NCBI RefSeq assembly: GCF_001422815.1
Contig: NZ_LMMP01000001.1
Location: 305,848 to 369,847 of the forward strand
Length of the DNA stretch: 64,000 nt
Reading direction: 5' to 3'
Origin: Methylobacterium sp. Leaf91
Lineage (GTDB): Bacteria; Pseudomonadota; Alphaproteobacteria; Rhizobiales; Beijerinckiaceae
The position numbers and the translations under genes are program-made. This document shows, piece by piece, positions 46,763-55,492 of the stretch (position 1 is the stretch's first letter; every line of letters starts with the position of its first letter). The notes under the pieces were generated by a model, which was given only the letters and a program-made list of their open reading frames with translations, did no database searches and was not told the DNA's origin.

Positions 46763-46903
46763 TCAGGGGAGTGGCTTCGACGGGTAGGCCTCGACCACCG
46801 CGTGGTAGGCCGCGTCCGGCGGCGTCACCGGCATGGCGAGGCGCAATCCCGCTCCCGCCAAAGCGATGAGGAAGGCAAGGGCGCAGCAGGCGCGGGTACT
46901 CAA
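46763..46903 (-). CDS. Possible small membrane protein (46 aa)
   Basis: A 46-codon frame starting at TTG (46903) with ACGAGGA at good spacing. It encodes STRACCALAFLIALAGAGLR as one hydrophobic helix, followed by a short hydrophilic tail. It resembles the tiny single-helix proteins often left unannotated. No family assigned. It is transcribed divergently from the aminotransferase gene and lies upstream of mdtA. Confidence 0.35.
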   Translation of the reverse strand: MSTRACCALAFLIALAGAGLRLAMPVTPPDAAYHAVVEAYPSKPLP

Positions 46904-47291
46904 CGCGGTCGTCCTCGTGATCCGATACGAGGTCGCTAACCCGGAGGACCATCGAAGCACAAGCGGAACGCGGAAAAAGCCGCCGCCCCGAGCCGGAGCG
47001 ACGACTTCAATCCTTGGGGGGATCGGCTTCTTGGGAAGGACCGGAGCGGTACGTCGCCCAACCGAAACGAGGGGGCGGTGTTCCTGTTGAGCGGCGACCG
47101 CTCCGGCCATGGCCAGAACCTACGTTACGCCTGATGAATGTCAACAATCGTCAGGCGCGGTCCGGGATTACGGGCGGAGGGGCGTGCGATCGCGCACGTT
47201 CCCAAAGGCACGATTTCCGGCCCGAAACGCCCATGCTACCGAGGGGGCGGACGACGTCAGCTTCAGTTTTTCGCCCACGAGCGTTTCCCGG
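46904..47291. other. Intergenic region before aminotransferase gene
   Basis: About 390 bases without a supported gene. It contains a perfect 6-bp-arm hairpin CGTGCG-ATCG-CGCACG at 47183-47198. The aminotransferase frame stays open upstream here, but there is no domain-like sequence before 47292. Confidence 0.4.
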
Positions 47292-48458
47292 ATGAACCCT
47301 GTTTTCGCCGACCTCCCCAATACCGTGTTCGACGTGATGTCGGTGCTGGCGCGCGAGCTCGGGGCGATCAATCTCGGACAGGGTTTCCCGGACGATCCCG
47401 GGCCGGCGGATGTGCGCGAGAAGGCCGCCGATGCCCTGCGCGACGGCTACAACCAATACCCGCCGATGATGGGTTTGCCGGTGCTTCGCCGCGCCATCGC
47501 CGCCCATTACGAGCGCCATCAGGCCCTCGCTCTCGATCCCGACACCGAGGTGATGGTGACGTCGGGCGCCACCGAGGCCCTGGCCGCGAGCCTGCTCGCC
47601 CTGGTCTCGCCCGGCGACGAGGTCGTGCTGTTCGAGCCGATGTACGACGCCTACCTGCCGATCATCCGGCAGGCCGGCGGCATCCCGCGCTTCGTCACCC
47701 TGCGGCCCCCGCATTTCCGCCTCGACGAAGGGGCGCTGGAGCAGGCCTTCTCGGAGCGCACCCGCGTCGTCGTTCTCAACAACCCGCTCAACCCGACCGC
47801 GACGATGTTCGGGGAACAGGATCTCGCGTTGCTGGCGAGGTTCTGCGAGCGATTCGACGTGACCGCCATCTGCGACGAGGTGTGGGAGCACGTGACCTTC
47901 GATGGACGGCCCCATCGCCCGCTGATCGGGTTCGACGGCATGCGGGACCGAACCGTGAAGATCGGCTCGGCCGGCAAGATCTTCAGCCTGACCGGCTGGA
48001 AGGTCGGGTTCGTCATGGCGGCACCGGCTCTGCTCAAGGTGGTCTCGAAGGCGCACCAGTTCCTCACCTTCACCACGCCGCCGAACCTGCAGGAGGCGGT
48101 GGCGTACGGGCTTTCCAAGGACGAGGCCTATTTCATCGAGATGCGCGCCCGGTTCGCCCGCTCGCGCGACCGGCTGAGCGCCGGACTCACCGGCCTCGGC
48201 TTCTCCGTGTTGCCGTCCCAGGCGACCTACTTCCTCACTGTCGATATCGCCGAGTTGGGGCCGCGCCTCGGCTGCGCGGACGACGTCGCCTTCTGCCAGC
48301 ATCTCGTGCGGGAGCACGGGGTGGCGGCGATTCCCATCAGCGCCTTCTATGCGCAGGGGGCCGTGCGCAACCTCGTCAGGCTGTGTTTCGCCAAGCAGGA
48401 TGCGACCCTCGACGCGGCCCTGGAGCGGCTCTCCGGCCTGATGCGGAGCACCTTTTGA
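47292..48458 (+). CDS. PLP-dependent aminotransferase, class I/II
   Basis: A 388-residue fold-type I aminotransferase: INLGQGFPDDPGPADVREKA, VTSGATEALAASLLALVSPG (cofactor phosphate/ring region), VVLNNPLNPTATMF, AICDEVWEHVTFD (Asp contacting the pyridine nitrogen) and the PLP lysine in IGSAGKIFSLTGWKVGF. It resembles YbdL/kynurenine aminotransferase-type enzymes that use methionine or aromatic amino acids. The substrate is not certain. The ATG at 47292 gives the normal family N-terminus. It stands as a single gene or heads a loose unit with the DUF4112 gene 99 bases downstream. Confidence 0.9.
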   Translation: MNPVFADLPNTVFDVMSVLARELGAINLGQGFPDDPGPADVREKAADALRDGYNQYPPMMGLPVLRRAIAAHYERHQALALDPDTEVMVTSGATEALAASLLALVSPGDEVVLFEPMYDAYLPIIRQAGGIPRFVTLRPPHFRLDEGALEQAFSERTRVVVLNNPLNPTATMFGEQDLALLARFCERFDVTAICDEVWEHVTFDGRPHRPLIGFDGMRDRTVKIGSAGKIFSLTGWKVGFVMAAPALLKVVSKAHQFLTFTTPPNLQEAVAYGLSKDEAYFIEMRARFARSRDRLSAGLTGLGFSVLPSQATYFLTVDIAELGPRLGCADDVAFCQHLVREHGVAAIPISAFYAQGAVRNLVRLCFAKQDATLDAALERLSGLMRSTF

Positions 48459-48557
48459 TGAAGCGGCACGGCCGTGTGGGCCCGGTGCTTGCAGCTTGCC
48501 CCGGGCAGGGCCACATCCTGCATCATGACCACGACGCGCATCCCCCGGAGCCCCGCC

Positions 48558-49043
48558 ATGGCCTTCAACGACGCCGTCTTCGCCACTCGCGAATTGCCCA
48601 ACGGCGCCTTCGGCCGGCGCGATGGGACCGCCACACGCTTCCGCGCCGAGCCCGACAGCCGGGAGGCCGCGCTGCTGCGGCTGGAGCAGTTCGCCCACAT
48701 CATGGACTCGGCGTTCGTGATCCCCGGCATCAACCGGCGGGTTGGGCTGGACGCCGTCGTCGGCCTCGTTCCGATCATCGGCGATGCGGCGGGCATGCTG
48801 CTCGCCTCCTACATCGTCTACGAGGCACGCCGCCTCGGCGCGCCGAAATGGCTGCTCGCCCGCATGGCCATGAACGTGGCCTTCGACGGGGTGATCGGTG
48901 CCGTCCCACTGGCCGGCGACATCTTCGATGCCGCGTTCAAGGCCAATCGTCGCAACGTGCGCCTGCTGCGCCGCCACCTCGAGAAGACCGGCGGCCTGCG
49001 CCCCAACGAGATCGAGGGAACGGCCGTCCGTCTCGACGGCTGA
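48558..49043 (+). CDS. DUF4112 membrane protein
   Basis: A 161-residue protein with the DUF4112 core: LEQFAHIMDSAFVIPGINRR followed by VGLDAVVGLVPIIGDAAGML, then a second hydrophobic segment AFDGVIGAVPLAGDIFDAAF and FKANRRNVRLLRRHL. The 'G-L-V-P-I-I-G-D' and 'G-A-V-P-L-A-G-D-I-F-D' repeats are diagnostic. Inner-membrane protein of unknown function. The ATG at 48558 with CCGGAG upstream is chosen over earlier in-frame ATGs. A YejE-type gene follows after 25 bases. Confidence 0.88.
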   Translation: MAFNDAVFATRELPNGAFGRRDGTATRFRAEPDSREAALLRLEQFAHIMDSAFVIPGINRRVGLDAVVGLVPIIGDAAGMLLASYIVYEARRLGAPKWLLARMAMNVAFDGVIGAVPLAGDIFDAAFKANRRNVRLLRRHLEKTGGLRPNEIEGTAVRLDG

Positions 49044-49068
49044 CGCACAATCCAATAGGGGCGGTCTC

Positions 49069-50244
49069 ATGAACGAGATCGCCCGCCCCGCGGAAGCCGT
49101 CCCCGTCCCCGCCCCGCCTCCCCTCGCGCCGGTGGTGCGGGGGCTGTCGCCGCTGAACCGGCGGCGGCTCTCGAATTTCCGGCGCAACCGGCTCGGCTTC
49201 TGGTCCTTCGTGGTCTTCGTCGGCCTGTTCGGCTTGAGCCTGTTCGCCGAGTCCATCGCCAACGACCGGCCCCTGGTGGTCTCGTACAAGGGCGAGATCC
49301 TGTTTCCCGTCCTGATCGACTACCCGGACGAGAAGTTCGGCGGTTTCTACGCGCGGCCGAACTACCGATCGGCGGAGACGCGGAAAGAGATCGCCGATCA
49401 CGGCTGGGCGGTCTGGCCGCCGATCCCCTATTCCTACGACACGATCATCGATGGGCTGCCGACCCCCTCGCCCTCGCCGCCCACCTGGATGCTCACGGAC
49501 GAGCAATGCCAGGCGGCGGCCAAGCAGAATGGCGCGGCGACCACGGGCCGGGAGGGGTGCGAGGGCCTGGAGATGCACTGGCTCGGCACCGACAACACCA
49601 CCCGCGACGTGCTGGCCCGCGTGATCTACGGCTTTCGCATCTCGGTGCTGTTCGGGCTGATCCTGGCCCTGGTCTCCTCGGTGATCGGCGTCATCGCCGG
49701 CGCGGTGCAGGGCTATTTCGGCGGCTGGGTCGATCTGTCCCTGCAACGCTTCATCGAGGTCTGGAGCGGCATCCCGACCCTCTACCTCATCATCATCATC
49801 TCGGCCTTCATCGCGCCGGGCTTCTTCGTGCTGCTGGGCATCCTGCTGCTGTTCTCCTGGGTGGCCCTGGTCGGCGTGGTGCGGGCCGAGTTCCTGCGGG
49901 CGCGCAACTTCGAATATGTCCGCGCCGCCCGCGCGCTCGGCCTCTCCAACATCCGCATCATGAGCCGGCATCTCCTGCCCAACGCCATGGTGGCGACGCT
50001 GACCTTCATGCCGTTCATCCTCAACGGCTCGATCGGCACGCTGACCTCCCTCGACTTCCTCGGCTTCGGCCTGCCTCCCGGCTCGGCCTCCCTCGGTGAG
50101 TTGCTGGCGCAGGGCAAGGACAACATCCAGGCCCCCTGGCTCGGGCTGACTGGGTTCTTCGTGGTGGCGGTGATGCTGAGCCTGCTCATCTTCGCCGGCG
50201 AAGCCGTGCGTGACGCTTTCGACCCCCGCAAGACGTTCAAGTAA
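49069..50244 (+). CDS. yejE: Oligopeptide ABC transporter permease, YejE-like
   Basis: A 391-residue permease. The N-terminal membrane-entry region reads LSNFRRNRLGFWSFVVFVGL. A large periplasmic loop typical of YejE follows (FPVLIDYPDEKFGGFYARPN and HWLGTDNTTRDVLARVIYGF), then five transmembrane helices with the EAA-like loop ARALGLSNIRIMSRHLLPNA. YejE normally works with YejA, YejB and YejF in uptake of peptides such as microcin C. None of these partners is in the neighbourhood, so this gene is an orphan. The stop is embedded in three 17-bp tandem repeats, and a terminator follows. Confidence 0.9.
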   Translation: MNEIARPAEAVPVPAPPPLAPVVRGLSPLNRRRLSNFRRNRLGFWSFVVFVGLFGLSLFAESIANDRPLVVSYKGEILFPVLIDYPDEKFGGFYARPNYRSAETRKEIADHGWAVWPPIPYSYDTIIDGLPTPSPSPPTWMLTDEQCQAAAKQNGAATTGREGCEGLEMHWLGTDNTTRDVLARVIYGFRISVLFGLILALVSSVIGVIAGAVQGYFGGWVDLSLQRFIEVWSGIPTLYLIIIISAFIAPGFFVLLGILLLFSWVALVGVVRAEFLRARNFEYVRAARALGLSNIRIMSRHLLPNAMVATLTFMPFILNGSIGTLTSLDFLGFGLPPGSASLGELLAQGKDNIQAPWLGLTGFFVVAVMLSLLIFAGEAVRDAFDPRKTFK

Positions 50245-50283
50245 CAACCGCGTTCAAGTAACAACCACGTCCCAGTAAAAACC
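50233..50283. repeat. Three tandem 17-bp repeats over the yejE stop
   Basis: ACGTTCAAGTAACAACC, GCGTTCAAGTAACAACC and ACGTCCCAGTAAAAACC lie head to tail. The first contains the final codons and TAA of the permease gene; the later copies each repeat a TAA. Confidence 0.75.
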
Positions 50284-50291
50284 GCCTGTCG

Positions 50292-50323
50292 CGCGAGACC
50301 CGCCGAGATGGGTCTCGCGTTTT
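50292..50323 (+). terminator. Rho-independent terminator after yejE
   Basis: CGCGAGACCC (50292-50301) pairs perfectly with GGGTCTCGCG (50310-50319) around an eight-base loop, followed by TTTT. Confidence 0.88.
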
Positions 50324-50445
50324 AATCCGCCCCGCGCGCCTCCACCGCAGGTTCCGATGGAATCCGATTGGAGCGTCATGCGTTGTCAGGGGGCGGCATC
50401 CTCGATCCGGCCGCGAGATTTAACCCTCCTGGATCCGGAGATACG

Positions 50446-51666
50446 ATGTCCGACGCCTCGCATACGACGCCGTCCCGCCGCCTCTTCATGGCCGGCAGCC
50501 TCGCCGGAATCGGCGGTGTGCTGGCTTCCGAGCGCGCCGCCTCGCAGGCGATCCCCACCACCCCCACCGGCCGGCCCGAGCCCAAGCTCGACCAGCCCCC
50601 GCCCCTGCCGCGCGACAAGCATCTCGGCTGGGCCGTTGTCGGCCTCGGCGATTTCACGCAGGCGCAAGTTCTGCCCGCTCTGGAACGGGCCCGTCGCTCG
50701 AGGACCGTGGCCCTCGTCTCGGGCAATCCCGACAAGGCCAAGGCCGTCGCGGCCCGCTACGGCGTCGAGGCCGGGGGGATCTACGATTACGGCACGATGG
50801 GAAAGATCGCCGACAACAAGGACATTGCGGCCGTCTACATCGTGACGCCGAACTCTACCCATGCCGACCTGACCATCAAGGCGCTGGAGGCGGGCAAGCA
50901 CGTTCTCTGCGAGAAGCCGATGGCCACCAATTCCGCCGATTGCCAGCGGATGATCGACGCCGCCAAGGCCGCCGACCGCCGCCTGATGATCGCCTACAGG
51001 GTCCATTGGGAGCCGCATAACCTGCGCGCCAAGGCAATGATGGACAAGGGCGAGTTCGGCGACGTCCGCTTCGCCTCCTCCGACCACCACCGCCCCTTGG
51101 AGCCGTCGCGGCCGCGCGACCAGTGGCGCATGCTGAAGGCCGTGGCCGGCGGCGGCTCCCTCGTCGATATCGGCATCTACGGCCTCAACGGCCTGCAATG
51201 GTTCTTCGGCGAGAGCCCGTCCTCGGTCTCCGCCACGATGCACTCGCCGGAAGGCGATCCGCGTTTCGGGCAGGTCGAGGACGTGTTCACGGCGCAGCTG
51301 GTCTTTCCCTCGGGCCGGCGCGCCACGGTCTCGTCGGGCTACAGCTCCGACAAGAAACGGATCGACATCTGGGGCGAGAAGGGCGTGGCAACCCTCGATC
51401 CCGGTACCGCCTACCAGGGCAACCGGCTCGTCGTCAGCGACGCCAAGCGGGCCGACGAGGTCCTGACGGCCGAAGGCGATGCTGTGCAGTTCACCGGCGA
51501 GATCGACCACCTCTCGCAGATCATCGCCGAGGGCGGAGAGCTGCGGACGCCGGGCGAGATGGGCCTGCGCGACGTCCGCCTGATCGAGGCGCTCTACCGG
51601 GCGGCGGAGACGCGCCAATGGGTCGATCTCAACCCCGACATGACGATGCGGTCGGGCACGCGCTGA
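50446..51666 (+). CDS. Tat-exported Gfo/Idh/MocA oxidoreductase (GFOR-like)
   Basis: A 406-residue protein. A twin-arginine signal (SRRLFMAGSLAGIGG) is followed by a Pro-rich linker and an NADP-binding Rossmann domain (LGWAVVGLGDFTQAQVLPAL). The catalytic EKP motif appears in GKHVLCEKPMATNSADC, and the C-terminal Gfo/Idh/MocA domain carries GGGSLVDIGIYGLNG. The layout matches glucose-fructose oxidoreductases, which keep bound NADP and act in the periplasm, making sugar acids and polyols from sugars. The exact substrate is unknown. The start at 50446 has GGATCCGGAG upstream. Single gene. Confidence 0.88.
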   Translation: MSDASHTTPSRRLFMAGSLAGIGGVLASERAASQAIPTTPTGRPEPKLDQPPPLPRDKHLGWAVVGLGDFTQAQVLPALERARRSRTVALVSGNPDKAKAVAARYGVEAGGIYDYGTMGKIADNKDIAAVYIVTPNSTHADLTIKALEAGKHVLCEKPMATNSADCQRMIDAAKAADRRLMIAYRVHWEPHNLRAKAMMDKGEFGDVRFASSDHHRPLEPSRPRDQWRMLKAVAGGGSLVDIGIYGLNGLQWFFGESPSSVSATMHSPEGDPRFGQVEDVFTAQLVFPSGRRATVSSGYSSDKKRIDIWGEKGVATLDPGTAYQGNRLVVSDAKRADEVLTAEGDAVQFTGEIDHLSQIIAEGGELRTPGEMGLRDVRLIEALYRAAETRQWVDLNPDMTMRSGTR

Positions 51667-51789
51667 GGATGGATCGGGAGCGGCCCGCAACGGCGTCGCT
51701 CCCATACGACATGCTGACGGTGAACAATCGGTCTTGCGTATGGGTCGTGGTGATTCCGGCGAAGAGCGTACAGGGACGAATCGCGGGTT

Positions 51790-53073
51790 ATGGACGCCTA
51801 TGTCATCATGCTCGGGGGCTTTGGCGCCCTCGTGCTCCTCACCGCCTGGCTGCCGATGGTGCTTCGGCAGCTGCCGCTGTCGCTGCCGATCTGCTGCGTC
51901 GCGATCGGGGCCGGCCTCTCGCTGATCCCCGGAATCGCCGACTTCTCCCCCCGGCCCCAGCAGCATCTGCGCCTGATCGAGAAGGTCAGTGAATTCGTCG
52001 TCATCATCTCGCTGATGGGGGCCGGGCTGAAGCTCGACCGCAGGGTCGGCTGGAAAAGCTGGATGGTGACATGGCGCCTCCTCGCCTTCGCCATGCCGCT
52101 GACGATCCTGATCCTCGGGTTCCTGGCCTCGCATCTCCTCGCCCTCGGCCTCGCCTCGTCCCTCCTGATCGCCGCCGCCCTCGCGCCGACCGATCCGGTC
52201 CTCGCCTCCGAGGTCCAGGTCGGCCCGCCGTCACAGGGCGTCGAGGACGATATGCGGTTCGGCCTCACCTCGGAGGCCGGGCTCAATGACGGGCTCGCCT
52301 TCCCCTTCGTTCACCTCGCCATCGCCCTCGTGGCCGCGAACGGCCTGAGCGCCGCCGGGTGGACCGAATGGGTCGGCGTCTCGCTGGTGTGGAAGATCCT
52401 GGCCGGCGTCGCGCTGGGTGCCGCGATCGGACGGGGCTTCGGCTGGCTGACCTTCCACCTGCCGAACCGGGCACGGCTCTCGCGGACGGGCGACGGTTTC
52501 GTCGCTCTCGGCATCACCTGCCTGACCTATGCGGCCGTGGAGGCCGTGCATGGCTACGGCTTCATCGGCGTCTTCGTCGCGGCGCTGGCCATGCGCTGGT
52601 CCGACCACGGCCACGATTACCATCACGCGCTGCACGGGTCGGCCGAAGCGTTCGAGCGCCTGACGATGATGATCCTTCTCGTCGGCTTCGGACTTGCCAT
52701 CGGCGGCGGACTCCTGCGCGACCTCACCTGGGCCGGCGTCGCCTTCGCGCTTCTGGTCATCTTCGTGGTCCGGCCGCTCTGCGGCTGGATCAGCCTCCTC
52801 GGGCACGATCAGCCCGCCGCCGAACGCGCGGTGATCAGCATCTTCGGGATCAGGGGGCTCGGCACGATCTATTATCTCGCCTACGCCTCCGGCCATGCGG
52901 CCTTCGAGGGGGCGAGCCTGCTCTGGAGCACGGCGGGATTGACCATCCTGCTCTCCATCGTCCTGCACGGGATAAGCGTCTCGCCGATCCTCGGCTTTCT
53001 CGACCGCCGCAGCGGGCGCGATACCGAGAGCGCCCAGATGGACCTGCCGCTGGGCTCCTCCCCGGCCGAATGA
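51790..53073 (+). CDS. Cation:proton antiporter (CPA1 family)
   Basis: A 427-residue membrane protein with about 12 hydrophobic helices. LIAAALAPTDPVLASEVQVG and LTSEAGLNDGLAFPFVHLAI hold the TDP and ND motifs that form the ion site of CPA1/NhaP-type exchangers. GIRGLGTIYYLAYA occurs near the end. It exchanges Na+ or K+ for protons across the inner membrane in pH or salt homeostasis. A stretch of about 120 bases with no gene lies before it. The C-terminal cytoplasmic tail is short. Confidence 0.9.
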   Translation: MDAYVIMLGGFGALVLLTAWLPMVLRQLPLSLPICCVAIGAGLSLIPGIADFSPRPQQHLRLIEKVSEFVVIISLMGAGLKLDRRVGWKSWMVTWRLLAFAMPLTILILGFLASHLLALGLASSLLIAAALAPTDPVLASEVQVGPPSQGVEDDMRFGLTSEAGLNDGLAFPFVHLAIALVAANGLSAAGWTEWVGVSLVWKILAGVALGAAIGRGFGWLTFHLPNRARLSRTGDGFVALGITCLTYAAVEAVHGYGFIGVFVAALAMRWSDHGHDYHHALHGSAEAFERLTMMILLVGFGLAIGGGLLRDLTWAGVAFALLVIFVVRPLCGWISLLGHDQPAAERAVISIFGIRGLGTIYYLAYASGHAAFEGASLLWSTAGLTILLSIVLHGISVSPILGFLDRRSGRDTESAQMDLPLGSSPAE

Positions 53074-53346
53074 GGCCTCTCGGCAGAGCGAAATCAGCGC
53101 CCGTATTGACTGGCCGCCGGCGGAAATTTCCCTCCGTGCTCGAAAATAAAACCCAAGTTTTTCATGGCATTTGCTAAATCCCGCCATTGAGAGTACATAA
53201 CAGAGATCGAAGCGTGATCAGATTTTCATCTGTGTGAGCCAAAGAGCTTTCGCAGAGCGGAAGTCGGGTGCGAATCGAGACAACGGAGAAGGCCGTACAT
53301 CTTCGTGCGGACCTCCGAACTATGATGCCCGCAAGGGCGAAGGATT

Positions 53347-53559
53347 ATGATGGCTGTCGGTACTGTTAAGTGGTTCAACGAGCAAAAGGGCTTCGGCTTC
53401 ATCCAGCCGGATAACGGCGGAAACGATGTGTTCGTGCACATCTCCGCTGTCGAGCGCGCAGGAATGCGTGGTCTCGCCGAAGGCCAGAAGGTCTCCTACG
53501 AAATGGAAACCGACAAGCGCAGCGGCAAGCAGTCCGCCGGCAATCTCCAGGCCGCCTGA
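53347..53559 (+). CDS. Cold-shock protein (CspA family)
   Basis: A 70-residue cold-shock domain protein: [20 protein letters not shown] contains RNP-1 and [14 protein letters not shown] contains RNP-2. It acts as an RNA chaperone that melts mRNA structure. The protein starts with two ATG codons at 53347 and 53350; GAAGGA lies just upstream. About 270 bases of relatively A/T-rich non-coding DNA precede it, which fits the long 5' leader usual for csp mRNAs, although no cold box was identified. A terminator follows. Confidence 0.95.
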   Translation: MMAVGTVKWFNEQKGFGFIQPDNGGNDVFVHISAVERAGMRGLAEGQKVSYEMETDKRSGKQSAGNLQAA

Positions 53560-53615
53560 ACCATATCGCATATGGGCCATGTGAGGCTCCTACGAGAGCC
53601 TGACATTGGACAAGG

Positions 53616-53653
53616 AGCCGCTCTCCATTGGAGAGCGGCTTCCTGCGTTTTTA
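53616..53653 (+). terminator. Terminator after cold-shock gene
   Basis: AGCCGCTCTCC (53616-53626) pairs with GGAGAGCGGCT (53630-53640) around a three-base loop, followed by TCCTGCGTTTTTA. Confidence 0.8.
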
Positions 53654-53735
53654 TCCATCTCCCGACCGGTTCGGTTCGGAGCCTCGTCCACTGTCCCGCG
53701 GTCGTTCCCGGCCGCTTCCCAGACCAGGATTCTGT

Positions 53736-54098
53736 GTGAGCCAATTCAACGAAAACTCCATGACCGACCGCCTCAAGGCTTCGCAAGAAGCCCGTCAGGC
53801 CGCCCTGGCGCGTTTCCGCGACCGGCCGGCCGCTGACGATCCGACGGTTCTCGCCCGCAAGGCCGAGCGTGAGGCCATTGCCCGTGAGCGCGAGATCCGC
53901 GTCGCCGCCCGTGAGGCCGAGCGCGCCGCCGCCGCCGCCCAGGCCGTCGCCGAGGCCGAGGCCGAGCGTGAGCGCCAGGCCATCGAAGCGGCCCGCGTCG
54001 CCGAAGAGAAGATCGCCCTCGCCGCCGCCGCTCGCATCGAGCAGAAGCAGCAGCGCGATGCCCGCTACGCCGCCCGCAAGGCGAAGGCGCGCAAGTAA
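53736..54098 (+). CDS. DUF6481 helical protein
   Basis: About 120 residues, almost entirely one long charged helix rich in Ala, Glu and Arg (ARKAEREAIAREREIRVAAR and EAERERQAIEAARVAEEKIA), ending in a Lys/Arg cluster. This matches the short DUF6481 family of Hyphomicrobiales. The GTG at 53736 (SQFNENSMTDRLKASQEARQ) fits the family's N-terminus; an ATG at 53760 is an alternative. It lies just downstream of the csp gene; family members often neighbour cold-shock genes. Function unknown. Confidence 0.78.
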   Translation: MSQFNENSMTDRLKASQEARQAALARFRDRPAADDPTVLARKAEREAIAREREIRVAAREAERAAAAAQAVAEAEAERERQAIEAARVAEEKIALAAAARIEQKQQRDARYAARKAKARK

Positions 54099-54455
54099 GG
54101 CATTCGCCTCCGAAGTCTCCGGCCTCGCGGCGGATTCCGCCCTGCGAGAGCCGATGTTTCGGAACGAACTACCGGACGGCTTTACCGAACACGACGTTCG
54201 ATGATGGCGCTGTCCGGCTGCGATGTCGTGGCCGCTCCGGCATGATCGGGGCAGCGACGGTCAATGGGTTGGCTCGGTCCTTCGTGTGGGTTCGAGCGCA
54301 GGGTGGCATCTCCGGACGGGGTTGCCGCCCATCTCGTCCTTTTCCGCAAGGCAGGCCGATGTTCGGTCCTGTGCCTTCCGGCAAGGCGACGCGCGACCAC
54401 GAATACCCGTCCGAGGACGCAGAACCGTTTGCGTCCGCTCAGAAAGGCATATCTC
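54099..54455. other. Non-coding gap
   Basis: About 355 bases with no supported gene, terminator or repeat. AGAAAGGCAT near 54441-54450 serves as the ribosome-binding region of the next gene. Confidence 0.4.
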
Positions 54456-54653
54456 ATGGCCCATAAATTCAAGCTCGGGCAGCGCGTGCGCCGCGAGCGC
54501 ATCGGCTATGCCGACCTCAAGGCCGATCCGACCGACGTCTTCGAGATCGTCCGCCTCGTTCCCGAGGACCAGACCGGCGAGCCGTTCTACCGGATCAAGG
54601 CCGGCGGAGCCGAGCGCGCCGTCCGCGAAGGCGAGATCACCCTCGCCTTGTGA
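54456..54653 (+). CDS. Small conserved-looking hypothetical protein (65 aa)
   Basis: A 65-residue basic protein (HKFKLGQRVRRERIGYADLK ... VFEIVRLVPEDQTGEPFYRI) with alternating strands suggesting an SH3-like barrel. Codon use is normal for the genome and AGAAAGG precedes the ATG. A strong bidirectional terminator follows 40 bases later. No named family is recognised; similar short proteins seem common in Methylobacterium (recollection only). Confidence 0.6.
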   Translation: MAHKFKLGQRVRRERIGYADLKADPTDVFEIVRLVPEDQTGEPFYRIKAGGAERAVREGEITLAL

Positions 54654-54696
54654 GGCTGTCGCCGCTCCGGCCACCTGCTGGAGACAATCGGAAAAA

Positions 54697-54722
54697 GGCC
54701 CCGCATCCTTCGATGCGGGGCC
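54697..54722. terminator. Bidirectional terminator between convergent genes
   Basis: GGCCCCGCATC (54697-54707) pairs perfectly with GATGCGGGGCC (54712-54722) around CTTC, with AAAAA before and TTTTT after. It can therefore end transcription from both sides: the 65-aa gene and dps. Confidence 0.93.
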
Positions 54723-54754
54723 TTTTTCATGTCTCGATACGGAGAAATTAGGGC

Positions 54755-55291
54755 TTAGTGGCCGCCCTCGGTGGCATTGCGGGTCGCCTCGTAGAGGAAC
54801 CATGTCCGCTCTTCGGACTGGTTGATCCACTCTTCCAGCAGGCTGGTGGTGGAGACGTCCTTGGCCTCGTCCGTCACCTCGTGGAGCTCACGCATGTTGG
54901 CGGTGAGAGTCTTGTTGTCGTCGCGCAGCTCGGCCAGCATTTCGAGCGGGCTGACATACTCGGCGTCGTTGTCCTCGACGCGGGACAGCCGCGAGGCCTG
55001 ACCCAGCGACCGCAGGGTCGTGCCGCCGATCTTGCGGGCGCGCTCGCCGACATCGTCGATGATGGCGAAGATCTGCTGCGACTGCTCGTCGAGCATCAGG
55101 TGATAGTCGCGAAAGTTAGGGCCGCTCACGTGCCAGTGGAAGTTCTTCGTCTTCACGTACAAGGCGAAGAGGTCCGACAGCAGCACGGTCAGGCCCTCGG
55201 CGATCTTCTTCGTCGCCTCGGGGGCGAGATCGGTCGGGGTGTTCAGGCGATCCCCATCGACGCGCGTGCGCCCGCTCAAACTCTTTGCCAT
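54755..55291 (-). CDS. dps: DNA-protection protein Dps
   Basis: A 178-residue ferritin-like protein: LTVLLSDLFALYVKTKNFHW, then HVSGPNFRDYHLMLDEQSQQ. His51-type and Asp/Glu ligands of the inter-subunit ferroxidase site are in NFHWHVSG and HLMLDEQ, with IGGTTLRSLGQASRLSRVED after. A basic N-terminal tail (AKSLSGRTRVDG) fits DNA binding. Dps oxidises and stores iron with H2O2 and shields DNA in stress. The ATG at 55291 has GGAG upstream. No EcfG-type element was seen in its upstream region. Confidence 0.93.
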   Translation of the reverse strand: MAKSLSGRTRVDGDRLNTPTDLAPEATKKIAEGLTVLLSDLFALYVKTKNFHWHVSGPNFRDYHLMLDEQSQQIFAIIDDVGERARKIGGTTLRSLGQASRLSRVEDNDAEYVSPLEMLAELRDDNKTLTANMRELHEVTDEAKDVSTTSLLEEWINQSEERTWFLYEATRNATEGGH

Positions 55292-55492
55292 GACGTCATA
55301 ACTCCGGTTGAATTCCGATCGTGGGCGGCGCTCAGCGCACACCCTGTGACGGGAAGAAGCCAGAGAGGCGAGGGAAGTTCCGATTCCCGAGCCCGGCACG
55401 GTGACGCTCGCGCTGTCGTGACACTCACACGGCCCCGAATGCCGGCGCCGCGGTGGAATCCGGCGGGCCATGCCCGCCGGGGCCAAGCGACC

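Noticed and set aside
55292..55492. An EcfG-type promoter before dps
   Set aside because: A GTTCC occurs near 55377 but no AACG or GTT-containing element lies 16-17 bases away in the right orientation.
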